The notes below the pieces were generated by a model, which was given only the letters and a program-made list of their open reading frames with translations, searched no databases and was not told the origin of the DNA. From contig NZ_WXUB01000002.1 of NCBI RefSeq assembly GCF_011799805.1, positions 1,178,001 to 1,242,000 on the forward strand: a DNA stretch of 64,000 bases, written 5' to 3'. The stretch comes from Maribellus sediminis. Lineage in GTDB: Bacteria; Bacteroidota; Bacteroidia; Bacteroidales; Prolixibacteraceae. Shown one piece after another: positions 7,250 to 15,857 of this stretch (positions within the stretch are counted from its first letter, which is position 1; every line of letters starts with the position of its first letter). Made by a program: the position numbers and the translations under genes.

Positions 7250-8536
7250 ATGATATTTTACGAGAACGGCTCAACCGAAACCTCGCTTTCAAGAGAAGAT
7301 CTTAGGAAAGGTCTTTTTGAAGCCTTGGACAAAATGGGAGCAAAAAATAAGGTACTTGCCGTACCACCCGACTATACGCGTCTGCCTTCAAAAGCAGGAG
7401 ACCTCACTGAGTTTACCTGGGAGTATTTTGGAGAAAAACTCACCGATGTACTGCCTGCACTGGGCACTCACACTCCCATGACGCCGGATCAGATCAGCCA
7501 CATGTTTGGCAAAATGCCCGCCAGCCTCATCCGCGAGCACGACTGGCGAAACGATGTGATCACATTGGGGACCGTTCCTGCCGAATTCATTAAGGAAGTC
7601 TCGGAAGGTGCTGTCGATTATCCGTGGCCGGCTCAGGTGAATAAATTACTGGTTGAAGGGAATTTTGACCTCATCCTGTCCATCGGCCAGGTGGTTCCTC
7701 ACGAGGTGGTTGGAATGGCCAACTACAACAAAAATATTTTTGTGGGTACCGGCGGTTCCGAAGGCATTAATAAAAGCCATTATATCGGTGCAGCATATGG
7801 CATGGAAAAAATGATGGGACGTGCGGATACTCCGGTTCGTAAGGTGTTTAACTATGCGTCCGAGAATTTCTCGAACCACCTGCCCATTGTATATGTACAA
7901 ACTGTAGTTGGGCTGAATAAACAAGGGAAATTGCAGACTTTCGGGCTGTTTATCGGCGACGATTTTGAAGTGTTTGATAAAGCTGCCAAACTTTCGCTGG
8001 AAGTGAATTTTGAAATGGTGGAAAAACCGATCAAAAAAGCAGTAGTCTGGCTCGATCCAAGCGAATTTAAAAGTACCTGGCTGGGGAACAAAAGTATTTA
8101 CCGCACCCGAATGGCACTTGCCGACAATGGTGAACTGATCGTTTTGGCTCCGGCGCTTAAAGAATTTGGCGAGGACAAGCAGATTGACAAACTCATCCGT
8201 AAATATGGCTACTTCGGGACTCCACACACGCTAAAACTGGTTGACGAAAACGAGGATCTCCGAAACAACCTGGGAGCAGCAGCTCACCTTATTCATGGTT
8301 CTTCGGAAGGAAGGTTCAGCATTACCTACTGTCCGGGAAAAGCCGAAGGAAACCTGACCCAGCAAGAAATTGAGAGCGTTGGATTTATTTATGGCGACTT
8401 TGATGAAATGACGGCCAAATACGATCCTACAGAATTAAAAGACGGTTACAACACGATGCCCGACGGAGAAGAAGTGTTCTACATTTCCAATCCCGCGATC
8501 GGTTTGTGGGCTTTCCGCGATCGGTTTGAGTATTAG
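7250..8536 (+). CDS. LarA-family nickel-pincer racemase/epimerase (DUF2088-type)
   Basis: A 428-residue LarA homologue. LarA enzymes use a nickel-pincer nucleotide bound to a Lys to invert the C2 carbon of 2-hydroxyacids. The expected residues are present: DYTR (41-44), GTHTPMT (catalytic His H74), REHD (95-98), PHEVVG (second catalytic His H151), NYNKN (cofactor Lys K161) and KSHYIG (Ni-ligand His H177). I start at ATG 7250 because the open frame further upstream runs through a REP palindrome. LarA homologues include lactate, malate and hydroxyglutarate racemases and a D-gluconate 2-epimerase. The mannonate-oxidoreductase-like and KdgK-like neighbours favour a sugar-acid (gluconate/mannonate) substrate here, by inference. 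Cofactor genes larB, larC and larE are not in the window. Confidence 0.85.
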   Translation: MIFYENGSTETSLSREDLRKGLFEALDKMGAKNKVLAVPPDYTRLPSKAGDLTEFTWEYFGEKLTDVLPALGTHTPMTPDQISHMFGKMPASLIREHDWRNDVITLGTVPAEFIKEVSEGAVDYPWPAQVNKLLVEGNFDLILSIGQVVPHEVVGMANYNKNIFVGTGGSEGINKSHYIGAAYGMEKMMGRADTPVRKVFNYASENFSNHLPIVYVQTVVGLNKQGKLQTFGLFIGDDFEVFDKAAKLSLEVNFEMVEKPIKKAVVWLDPSEFKSTWLGNKSIYRTRMALADNGELIVLAPALKEFGEDKQIDKLIRKYGYFGTPHTLKLVDENEDLRNNLGAAAHLIHGSSEGRFSITYCPGKAEGNLTQQEIESVGFIYGDFDEMTAKYDPTELKDGYNTMPDGEEVFYISNPAIGLWAFRDRFEY

Positions 8537-8622
8537 TCACTGGTCATCGGCCATTTGTCACTAGGAGACAACCCAGTGACCAATGACCATTGACTAGTGA
8601 CCTTTTGATCAACTTCTTTTGA
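8537..8622. repeat. Imperfect inverted repeat built from GTCACTGGTCAT words
   Basis: Between the LarA-like gene and the next oxidoreductase, a TCACTGGTCATCGGCCATT arm is matched by a downstream AATGACCATTGACTAGTGA-type arm. The whole could fold into a long imperfect hairpin around 8566. It is made of 7-8 base words much like the other intergenic repeats but with different word content. It has no T-tract at its end, so I do not call it a terminator. Confidence 0.55.
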
Positions 8623-8637
8623 AAAAGAAAATAAGTA

Positions 8638-9663
8638 TTGAATTCTAAACAAGATTTGAAACCGAATAATCAACATATCATCCGCTGGGGAATTATAGGA
8701 GTTGGAAATGTAACTGAGGTTAAAAGCGGCCCCGCATTTTACAAAGTTCCCAATTCTGAATTGAAAGCGGTTATGCGTCGCGATGCTGAAAAAGCTGCCG
8801 ACTATGCCCGTCGCCACGGAATAGCCAGGTGGTATTCCAATGGTTCCGATCTCATAAACGATCCGGAGGTGGATGCCGTTTACATCGCCACCCCACCCGA
8901 CTCGCATGCGAGTTATGCCATTGAAGCCATGCGCGCCGGAAAATCAGTTTACGTGGAAAAACCAATGGCGCGCCACTACGACGAGTGCCGGGAAATGCTC
9001 GAAGTTTCGAAACAAACCGGACAAGCATTGTATGTGGCTTATTATCGTAGAACTTTGCCGGCCTTTTTGAAGGCGAAAGAATTGATCGAATCAGGAGCGA
9101 TTGGCAAACCGCTTTTGGTAAATATAAAATTGTACAAAGAAGCTGCTGAAAGAAATCAGAAACCTCAAGAAATGCACTGGCACGTATTTCCTGAAATTGC
9201 TGGTGCCGGTCACTTTTTCGATCTGGCATCGCATCAGCTGGATTACCTGGATTTTGTTTTTGGAAAAATCACTGAAGTAAAAGGATCAGCAGTAAACCAG
9301 TCCGGCCTCTACCCTGCCGAAGACACGGTAACCGGAACGTGGAAACATGAATCGGGAGTTGTCGGAAACGGAAGTTGGTGCTTTGTGGTGGACAAAAGTT
9401 CAACCGAAGATTTCATTCAGATTGTTGGAGAAAAAGGCGAAATCAGTTTGCCTTGTTTCTCGCATGGAAATCTCACTTTAAAAACTCAAAGTGGAACAGA
9501 AGAATTCTATTTCGAAAATCCTGAACATATTTCGCAAAATCTGGTTCATCAAGTGGTTAATGAGTTACTGGGAAAAGGAGTATGCGTCAGCACTGGTGAA
9601 TCGGCAGCCCGCACCAGTTGGGTGCTTGATGAAATGGTGAGAGACTATTACAAGTCACAGTGA
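8638..9663 (+). CDS. Gfo/Idh/MocA-family oxidoreductase (cytosolic)
   Basis: A 341-residue NAD(P)-dependent oxidoreductase without a signal peptide. The Rossmann motif GIIGVGNV is at the N-terminus, ATPPDSHASYA and VEKPMA form the cofactor and catalytic loop near residues 85-105, and HFFDLASHQLDYL provides the C-terminal domain signature. The start is a TTG at 8638; no in-frame ATG or GTG precedes the Rossmann fold. It is unlike the exported family member at 2370-3779. It may belong to the upstream sugar-acid cassette, but a repeat-filled gap of about 100 bases separates it. Substrate unknown. Confidence 0.85.
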   Translation: MNSKQDLKPNNQHIIRWGIIGVGNVTEVKSGPAFYKVPNSELKAVMRRDAEKAADYARRHGIARWYSNGSDLINDPEVDAVYIATPPDSHASYAIEAMRAGKSVYVEKPMARHYDECREMLEVSKQTGQALYVAYYRRTLPAFLKAKELIESGAIGKPLLVNIKLYKEAAERNQKPQEMHWHVFPEIAGAGHFFDLASHQLDYLDFVFGKITEVKGSAVNQSGLYPAEDTVTGTWKHESGVVGNGSWCFVVDKSSTEDFIQIVGEKGEISLPCFSHGNLTLKTQSGTEEFYFENPEHISQNLVHQVVNELLGKGVCVSTGESAARTSWVLDEMVRDYYKSQ

Positions 9664-9723
9664 GCAGTCGCAGTTTTTCAGTTTAATCAATCACAAGTGA
9701 TCAAGGACCTATGACAAAATGAA

Positions 9724-10851
9724 ATGAAAATCATAATCGACAATAAAATACCTTACATAAAAGGCGCTTTGGAACCTTTCGCCGAGGTGGTTTATCTACC
9801 CGGAAACGAAACCACTGCTGAAGTGGTAAAGGATGCTGATGTCCTGATCACGCGGACACGAACAATTTGTAATCAGGAATTATTGAAAGGTTCGAAGGTG
9901 AAATTTATCGCCACCGCAACCATAGGTTTCGACCATATTGACACAGAATATTGCAAGGCGGCTGGAATAGAATGGACCAATGCACCGGGCTGCAATGCCG
10001 AAAGCGTGAACCAATACATTGCATCGGCGCTGTTTTCGTGGTCGATGCGTAAACGAAAAGACCTTGCCGGACTGACTATTGGAATTGTAGGCGTTGGCAA
10101 CGTTGGCTCGAAAGTGGCCCGAACCTGCGAAATTTTGGGAATGAAAGTGCTCTTGAACGACCCTCCCCGCGAAAGAATGGAAGGCCCGGAAAAATTTGTT
10201 TCGCTGGAAACCATCCGGCAGGAAGCTGATATCATCACCTTCCACGTTCCATTGAATATGAGCGGCGAAGACCGTACCTATCACATGGGCAATGAAGATT
10301 TCTTTCAGAATCTTGGAAAATCGCTACTTGTAATTAACTCATGCCGGGGTGAAGTAATTGACACCAATTCAGTTTATGAAGCCATTGAAGCCGGTGATGT
10401 GGATGCTTTTATTGCCGATTGCTGGGAAAACGAGCCTGAAATCGATCTCGAACTTCTGAATCAAACCGAATATGGAACACCGCATATTGCAGGGTATTCA
10501 AAAGACGGAAAAGCAAACGGCACAAAAATGAGCGTGCAGGCAGTCAGTCGCTTTTTCAAATTAGGAATTGATGACTGGGAACCGGAAAATGTTGAACTCC
10601 CTGCAACTACAGTGATTGAAATTGACGGCAACCAGCGTCGCGAATATTCGATATTGGCAGAAGCCATTTTATCGACCTACGACATTGAACTGGATGATGA
10701 TGCACTTAAAGAAAGTCCTCATTTGTTTGAAAAACTGAGAGGCGACTATCCCGTGCGAAGGGAGTTTGACAGTTACACCTTAAAGTTGGAGAATGTAAAG
10801 GAGGAGACTGTAGAGAAATTGAAGTTACTGGGATTTAAAGTTTCGAAGTAG
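9724..10851 (+). CDS. pdxB: 4-phosphoerythronate dehydrogenase
   Basis: Oxidises 4-phospho-D-erythronate to 2-oxo-3-hydroxy-4-phosphobutanoate in the DXP-independent route to pyridoxal phosphate. The 375-residue protein has the D-2-hydroxyacid dehydrogenase layout: an N-terminal half-domain with TRTRTICN, an NAD fold with GIVGVGNVGS near residue 120, the catalytic Arg in NSCRGEVID, and the catalytic His in TPHIAGYS. The PdxB-type C-terminal dimerisation domain follows, as opposed to shorter glycerate dehydrogenases. Its TAG stop abuts the left end of the GIY-YIG element. Confidence 0.9.
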   Translation: MKIIIDNKIPYIKGALEPFAEVVYLPGNETTAEVVKDADVLITRTRTICNQELLKGSKVKFIATATIGFDHIDTEYCKAAGIEWTNAPGCNAESVNQYIASALFSWSMRKRKDLAGLTIGIVGVGNVGSKVARTCEILGMKVLLNDPPRERMEGPEKFVSLETIRQEADIITFHVPLNMSGEDRTYHMGNEDFFQNLGKSLLVINSCRGEVIDTNSVYEAIEAGDVDAFIADCWENEPEIDLELLNQTEYGTPHIAGYSKDGKANGTKMSVQAVSRFFKLGIDDWEPENVELPATTVIEIDGNQRREYSILAEAILSTYDIELDDDALKESPHLFEKLRGDYPVRREFDSYTLKLENVKEETVEKLKLLGFKVSK

Positions 10852-10853
10852 CT

Positions 10854-11209
10854 GTCATTCCCGCGAAAGCGGGAAACTTAAAATTGTAAGCCGTGAGAAG
10901 ATTTGACTTTTACGTTTACATATTAGCAAGCAAACGAAACAGCACGCTTTACATTGGAGTAACCAATAACCTGATAAGAAGAATTGAAGAACACCGAATA
11001 AAGAAAAATAAGAGTTTCACTTCAAGGTATAACATTGACAAGCTGGTTTATTTTGAACATTACAATTACATAAACCAGGCTATTACAAGGGAAAAAAGAC
11101 TGAAGAAGTGGAAACGAGAATGGAAAAATGAATTAACAAATAAAGTGAATCCGGACTGGAGGGATCTGGCAGAGGACCTTCAGCAGATTCCTGCTTTCGC
11201 AGGAATGAC
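10854..11209 (+). mobile_element. GIY-YIG element bounded by ~22-bp inverted repeats
   Basis: The left end reads GTCATTCCCGCGAAAGCGG (from 10854) and contains the hairpin TTCCCGC-GAAA-GCGGGAA (10858-10875). The right end, read on the minus strand from 11209, is GTCATTCCTGCGAAAGCAGG. The two ends are inverted copies differing at two compensating positions, so each still folds. Between them lies one GIY-YIG ORF. The element starts directly after the pdxB stop codon and ends 38 bases before gnd. Such repeats commonly border small GIY-YIG ORFs in Bacteroidota; the mobility mechanism is unknown to me. Confidence 0.65.
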
Positions 11210-11246
11210 GATTCAGAATTCTAAAATAATTGTAAAACAAGACAAT
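10893..11246 (+). CDS. GIY-YIG nuclease-domain protein (UPF0213/URI-like), no stop codon of its own
   Basis: The first 95 codons encode a single GIY-YIG nuclease domain: YVYIL as the GIY strand, TLYIGVTNNLIRRIEEH with the YIG strand and catalytic Arg region, YFEHYN, and KRLKKWKREWK with DWRDL at the end. These small proteins normally stop soon after this point. Here the frame continues through the right repeat of the element (translated IPAFAGMT) and into gnd, giving a 602-codon open frame. The GTG at 10893 is the only sensible start. Function may be DNA cleavage linked to element movement, but this is not established. Confidence 0.7.
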
Positions 11247-12701
11247 ATGAAAAAGTTAGCAGACATTGGTTTGATCGGGTTGGCCGTGATGGGCGAAAAC
11301 CTGGTTTTAAACATGGAAAGTCATGGTTATACGGTTGCCGTTTATAACCGAACAGTAGAAAAAGTAGACAAATTTGTGAATGGTCGCGGTGCCGGTAAAA
11401 ACTTCATCGGAACACATTCTATTGAGGATTTCTGTGCCTCGCTCGAAAAACCACGCAAAGTGATGATGCTGGTTAAAGCCGGTCAGCCGGTTGACGATTT
11501 TATCGATATGGTAATACCTCATCTCGAGCCCGGTGATATCATCATCGACGGAGGTAACTCGCATTTTCCGGATACCATTCGCAGAACAAAATACGTAGAA
11601 AGCAAAGGAATGCTGTACATCGGAACAGGAGTTTCGGGTGGTGAAGAAGGTGCACTGAAAGGCCCGTCGATCATGCCAGGAGGTTCACCTGCTGCATGGC
11701 CTCACGTTAAAGAAATTTTCCAGGCCATTTCGGCTAAAGTTGAAAGTGGCGAAGCCTGCTGCGACTGGGTTGGCGAAGGTGGTGCCGGCCACTTCGTAAA
11801 AATGGTACATAATGGAATTGAATACGGCGACATGCAGATCATCACCGAAGCTTACCAATTGATGAAAGAACTTTTGGGAATGAGCAACGATGAAATGCAC
11901 GAAGTATTCAAAAAATGGAATACCGGAATTCTGGACAGCTACCTTATTGAAATTACCCGCGATATTCTTGGTTACAAAGATGAAAATGGCGAAGAAACAG
12001 TTGATTTCATTCTTGACACAGCCGGACAAAAAGGAACAGGAAAATGGACCGGAATTTCGGCCCTCGACCTCGGTATTCCACTCACCTTGATCGGTGAATC
12101 GGTTTTTGCACGTTGTCTTTCAGCTCAAAAAGATTTGAGGGTTCAGGCTTCGAAAGTAATTTCCGGGCCAAAAGCTGAGTTTTCCGGCGACAAACAACAA
12201 TTCATCAACGATATTGAAAGTGCCTTGCTGGGAGCAAAAATTATTTCGTATGCACAAGGTTATAACCTGATGATGGAAGCCGCTGCCGAACACGGCTGGA
12301 ACCTGAATTACGGTGGAATTGCGTTAATGTGGCGCGGTGGATGTATCATCCGTTCGGTTTTCCTTGGCGACATCAAAAAAGCTTTCGATACGAATCCTGA
12401 ATTACCAAACCTGTTGCTCGATCCATTCTTCAAAGAAAAAGTGGAACAGGCGCAAGCAGGTTGGCGCAGAGTATGTGCAACAGCACTTGCAAACGGAATT
12501 CCGGTACCGGCTCTGACTTCGGCTCTGTGTTATTTCGACGGGTTCCGCAGCGAACGTTTACCTGCCAACCTGTTGCAGGCGCAGCGCGATTACTTTGGTG
12601 CCCACACTTACGAGCGCACCGATAAACCACGTGGCCAATTCTTCCACACCAACTGGACAGGCCGCGGTGGCGACACAGCTTCATCGACTTACAATGTATA
12701 A
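11247..12701 (+). CDS. gnd: 6-phosphogluconate dehydrogenase (decarboxylating)
   Basis: Oxidises 6-phosphogluconate to ribulose 5-phosphate, CO2 and NAD(P)H in the pentose phosphate pathway. The 484-residue protein starts at ATG 11247 with the cofactor motif GLAVMGENL. GTGVSGGEEGALKGPSIMPGG and the catalytic FVKMVHNGIEYGD follow, and the C-terminal HTNWTGRGG tail is complete. Length is normal for the family. The frame is open upstream into the GIY-YIG ORF, so a fused product is formally possible, but an ATG at the expected position makes separate initiation more likely. The element may have displaced the original promoter. Confidence 0.93.
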   Translation: MKKLADIGLIGLAVMGENLVLNMESHGYTVAVYNRTVEKVDKFVNGRGAGKNFIGTHSIEDFCASLEKPRKVMMLVKAGQPVDDFIDMVIPHLEPGDIIIDGGNSHFPDTIRRTKYVESKGMLYIGTGVSGGEEGALKGPSIMPGGSPAAWPHVKEIFQAISAKVESGEACCDWVGEGGAGHFVKMVHNGIEYGDMQIITEAYQLMKELLGMSNDEMHEVFKKWNTGILDSYLIEITRDILGYKDENGEETVDFILDTAGQKGTGKWTGISALDLGIPLTLIGESVFARCLSAQKDLRVQASKVISGPKAEFSGDKQQFINDIESALLGAKIISYAQGYNLMMEAAAEHGWNLNYGGIALMWRGGCIIRSVFLGDIKKAFDTNPELPNLLLDPFFKEKVEQAQAGWRRVCATALANGIPVPALTSALCYFDGFRSERLPANLLQAQRDYFGAHTYERTDKPRGQFFHTNWTGRGGDTASSTYNV

Positions 12702-12722
12702 CAGATAAGCGCCTTATGAGCG

Positions 12723-12758
12723 AAAGGGATGTCACTATATGGTGATGTCCCTTTTTTT
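12723..12758 (+). terminator. Rho-independent terminator of gnd
   Basis: AAAGGGATGTCAC (12723-12735) pairs perfectly with GTGATGTCCCTTT (12742-12754) around a TATATG loop, followed by a T-run. The tail overlaps the last codon of the convergent DUF5686 gene. Confidence 0.9.
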
Positions 12759-15204
12759 AGAAACTGAACTCCCCTTTTATACGAATTCCGTGAACATCAG
12801 TAAATCCGCTGTTTTTATACTTGTTTCCAACCAGATGCACATATTCAACCCGACCTACTTTAAAAATATTGGTCACACCAATTCCAATCTCAGCATACGG
12901 CACTGATGAAGGATTGGAATAATAACCCGGCAAATCGAAAACACCTTTGTAACCATCGGTTAAAGTTCCAACATGCATTTTAAATGAAAGAATCTCGCGC
13001 AACTTGAGTTTTTTAACTCCGGGTACTTTGTTCAGAAATATTCCGCCGCCATTGAAGTAAACATGAGCATTTGAATACAGGTTGTGCGCAAACGACGCAT
13101 GATGCAACAGGTTAAACCGATAAGCTGAATAACCGAGCGACATGGAACCCACCGGCTGATCCAGCAAATCGTAGGGCGCGTCGCCAAAAAGGTAACCGGC
13201 ATTTACCATGTAATCCATAAAAATTAATCCGAGGTTCTGGCGCCCCTGAATAGAGCCATGTAAATGCGAGTAATATCCCGGATTAAAACCAGTGTTTCCG
13301 GGCAGTGATACTTTCCCAATATCCCAGCTAAAATTCACCACAGGCGTTGGTGTCATGTAATAAATACGGTCGAAAAAGAACTTATCGAAATGCTGCCGAA
13401 ATCCATATTTCATGTGCAGGAACAAGCCGTAATTGCTGTACTTTGGATAACCGATCCCTTCGCGAATAAAGCGGACATTCGGCGTGCTGGTGTTTCTCAA
13501 ATAATAAGGAACAAATTCGAAATGCATTTCGCCGGGAGTATTATACTCGATCTTGGCCTCGTAATATTCTTCTTCCTTTAAGTAGGGATTTCGCTCCCAA
13601 CTGGTAAAAATGGCTACAAAGTTACCATTTCCCCTGTTGTTCGGATTTTTCTTTACGTAGCGCAAAAACTTATCCTGAGTAACAAGAATATAATCGTTGT
13701 AATAATTGAAGCGCAGCAATACAACGTCGGTTTGAAAGGGCTGAACGGCAAAGTTGTACCCGTACTTGAATTCCTGGTTTTTTGTTCCGTAACCCAGGTA
13801 ACCTCCCACCGAAAAGCGTTTCGAGAATTTTTCGCTGGTTCTTAAAGGCAACGAAAATCGGTTCCCTTCAATCAGGTTGGTATAATAAATATCGAAAATT
13901 GGTCCAAGATCGAGCAAGCCAATATTAAAAAAACTGGTCAACGCAGCACCGCCGGCAGCATCAAAGGCCTTGATCATGTTTTGCTCCTTAATCCGATTCA
14001 CCATTTCATAGATGTCCTCATCAATGGCATGTTCCACAAACTCAGGTTGACGGCCCCAAATGGCAGGTTCAATCTGGTCGAGCCGCAAAGAAGTAGAATA
14101 CGTAATAGACCTGGTGATCAGCCAGTTTCCTCCTTTTACATTATCCACCCGTTGCGAACTATAACGATTCACTGAGTCCTTGTTCAGAACAAGCGACAAG
14201 TTTAGTTTTATTTTTTGCTCTTCGTAAAACCATTTTCCGTCGGCATGTTTGGTGTAGCTAATGTTGCTCTCGAAACCGTTAACGAAGTTATAGTTGGCTT
14301 CCTGGGCAATGTAAGTGTTTATCTGCGTAAGCGCAAAAGTGCTGTCTTCAACCACAAAATGACCTGAGAAAAGCGGGTTGTACTTGTTTTTCGGAACAAA
14401 TGAAAAACGAAAGTATTTGGTATCATTCACTACCATGCTATCATTCAAATAAATGTGATAATAGCTTTGGGCCGAATTGCTGATAGGTGAAATAAAACCA
14501 CGTTCGAGGATGTAAACCTGGTCGCGGTAAAAATCCAGGTCAACTTCCATATTGATGAGAATTAGACTCTTAATGGCTTTATTCAGATTTGGAAAAATAC
14601 CGTCTTCTTTTGTGAATAGCGTGGTATCCTTTTCTGGGGAATAACGGGTTGCCTCCTCCTCGAGATAAACCGGTGAAAAACGAAAGTTATCGTTATCGGT
14701 CGGGAAAGTAGTTTCTTGGGCATCTTTAATTGCGCCGCCAATAAGCGACGATGTATCGATGGCAAGGTAGGCTGTAGTATTGGTGTAGGTTTTATAATCT
14801 TTTACACGCTCGATTTTTCCCTGGTTTTCTTTTTTGTGTTCCTGAATAAGTTTGAGCAACTGAACCGCTCGCGGCACTTCGGGTCTAACAGTGACTTCGC
14901 CCACCAACTGCATTTTTTCTGAGAGTTCAACTATTAATTGTTGTTCGTCGATTTGAGAAACCGGAAGTTCTCTGCTGTAATATCCAACCGCCGAAAAATA
15001 AAGTGTATCGCCATCGCTTACAGCAATTTTGAAATAGCCGTTAATATCGGCCATCGTGCCCTTTGTTGTGCCTTTGATGATAACATTGGTAAACGGAACC
15101 GGTTCCTGATTGCCGGCGGCTTTAACGTATCCTGTTATTTCTTTTGCACTGATATGAATTACGGCTATGACCAGGTAAAGTGTCAGAGCGATTTTATATT
15201 GCAT
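12757..15204 (-). CDS. DUF5686 protein with carboxypeptidase-regulatory-like domain
   Basis: An 815-residue predicted outer-membrane protein. A signal peptide (MQYKIALTLYLVIAVIHISA) is followed by a CarboxypepD_reg-like beta-sandwich (about 22-105, with GYVKAAGNQEPVPFTNV and NGYFKI). The DUF5686 region follows, rich in alternating aromatic/polar strands like a beta-barrel, with the typical ending IRIKGEFSF. The family is widespread in Bacteroidota and its function is not known; it is not a TonB receptor because no plug domain is visible. It starts 3 bases after the CDP-alcohol phosphatidyltransferase stop, so it is probably the last gene of the lipid operon. Confidence 0.85.
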   Translation of the reverse strand: MQYKIALTLYLVIAVIHISAKEITGYVKAAGNQEPVPFTNVIIKGTTKGTMADINGYFKIAVSDGDTLYFSAVGYYSRELPVSQIDEQQLIVELSEKMQLVGEVTVRPEVPRAVQLLKLIQEHKKENQGKIERVKDYKTYTNTTAYLAIDTSSLIGGAIKDAQETTFPTDNDNFRFSPVYLEEEATRYSPEKDTTLFTKEDGIFPNLNKAIKSLILINMEVDLDFYRDQVYILERGFISPISNSAQSYYHIYLNDSMVVNDTKYFRFSFVPKNKYNPLFSGHFVVEDSTFALTQINTYIAQEANYNFVNGFESNISYTKHADGKWFYEEQKIKLNLSLVLNKDSVNRYSSQRVDNVKGGNWLITRSITYSTSLRLDQIEPAIWGRQPEFVEHAIDEDIYEMVNRIKEQNMIKAFDAAGGAALTSFFNIGLLDLGPIFDIYYTNLIEGNRFSLPLRTSEKFSKRFSVGGYLGYGTKNQEFKYGYNFAVQPFQTDVVLLRFNYYNDYILVTQDKFLRYVKKNPNNRGNGNFVAIFTSWERNPYLKEEEYYEAKIEYNTPGEMHFEFVPYYLRNTSTPNVRFIREGIGYPKYSNYGLFLHMKYGFRQHFDKFFFDRIYYMTPTPVVNFSWDIGKVSLPGNTGFNPGYYSHLHGSIQGRQNLGLIFMDYMVNAGYLFGDAPYDLLDQPVGSMSLGYSAYRFNLLHHASFAHNLYSNAHVYFNGGGIFLNKVPGVKKLKLREILSFKMHVGTLTDGYKGVFDLPGYYSNPSSVPYAEIGIGVTNIFKVGRVEYVHLVGNKYKNSGFTDVHGIRIKGEFSF

Positions 15205-15207
15205 GTG

Positions 15208-15813
15208 CTAAAGTCTATTTTCCTCTTGTTTGTTTGTTTTCAGTAACCAATATAAGCCTTTTACACCAATTCTTATATCGTCGAGCTTCATAAGTACCAG
15301 GCACTTTTCGATGTACGCCAGTATTCCCCATCCAATAGACAGATAATACAGCCAGGGATAAAAATCGATGGCAAAGAGCACAAAAAGGAATATCCCCTGC
15401 AAATAACCGGCAATTACAGCACCGTACAAATGCAGCCCGGGAATTTTCTGAAAACGTATAAAGGCAATGATATAACTGATTAAAAAGATGCCAAGAAAAA
15501 TGTACAGAAACCAAATATGAGGTTCCAGTTCAGTCCATTTAAAAATGAACATGCCAAGAATTGCGACCGAGATTGTGAGTATATCAGCCAGGTTGTCGAG
15601 TGCTGCTCCAAAATTGGTTTGCAGCTTAAATATCCGGGCAATGTTGCCGTCCAGAATATCGCTGACCAGACTGATGCAAATAAGAATAACAAACCAGCTT
15701 TCGCGACCGGTAATTACCATGAACAGTATTACCGGAAATGCAAGCAAGCGGTAAAGACTTAACAAATTGGGAATGTTTATGATGTTTTCTCCTTTTACAA
15801 AAACTTTTAACAT
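15208..15813 (-). CDS. CDP-alcohol phosphatidyltransferase family protein
   Basis: A 201-residue integral membrane enzyme that transfers a phosphatidyl-type group from a CDP-activated lipid to an alcohol. The full catalytic motif is present: D52, D55-G56, A59-R60, G69, D73, D77 (D-x2-D-G-x2-A-R-x8-G-x3-D-x3-D). About five or six hydrophobic helices follow the usual layout. It lies between an acyl-reductase-like SDR and DUF5686, downstream of CdsA- and dolichol-kinase-like genes. The acceptor alcohol cannot be read from the sequence; glycerol phosphate, inositol phosphate or others are possible. Confidence 0.88.
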   Translation of the reverse strand: MLKVFVKGENIINIPNLLSLYRLLAFPVILFMVITGRESWFVILICISLVSDILDGNIARIFKLQTNFGAALDNLADILTISVAILGMFIFKWTELEPHIWFLYIFLGIFLISYIIAFIRFQKIPGLHLYGAVIAGYLQGIFLFVLFAIDFYPWLYYLSIGWGILAYIEKCLVLMKLDDIRIGVKGLYWLLKTNKQEENRL

Positions 15814-15857
15814 GCGATCTGGCTTTTATCTTCAAATTTACATAATAACGAAAATAC

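Noticed and set aside
7646-8227. 193-codon minus-strand ORF
   Set aside because: It is antisense to the LarA-like gene and has no recognisable domain.
10893-12701. A genuine 602-residue nuclease-dehydrogenase fusion
   Set aside because: gnd has an ATG at the family's normal N-terminus and the join runs through a repeat end. I list two genes and keep the fusion as a question in the findings.
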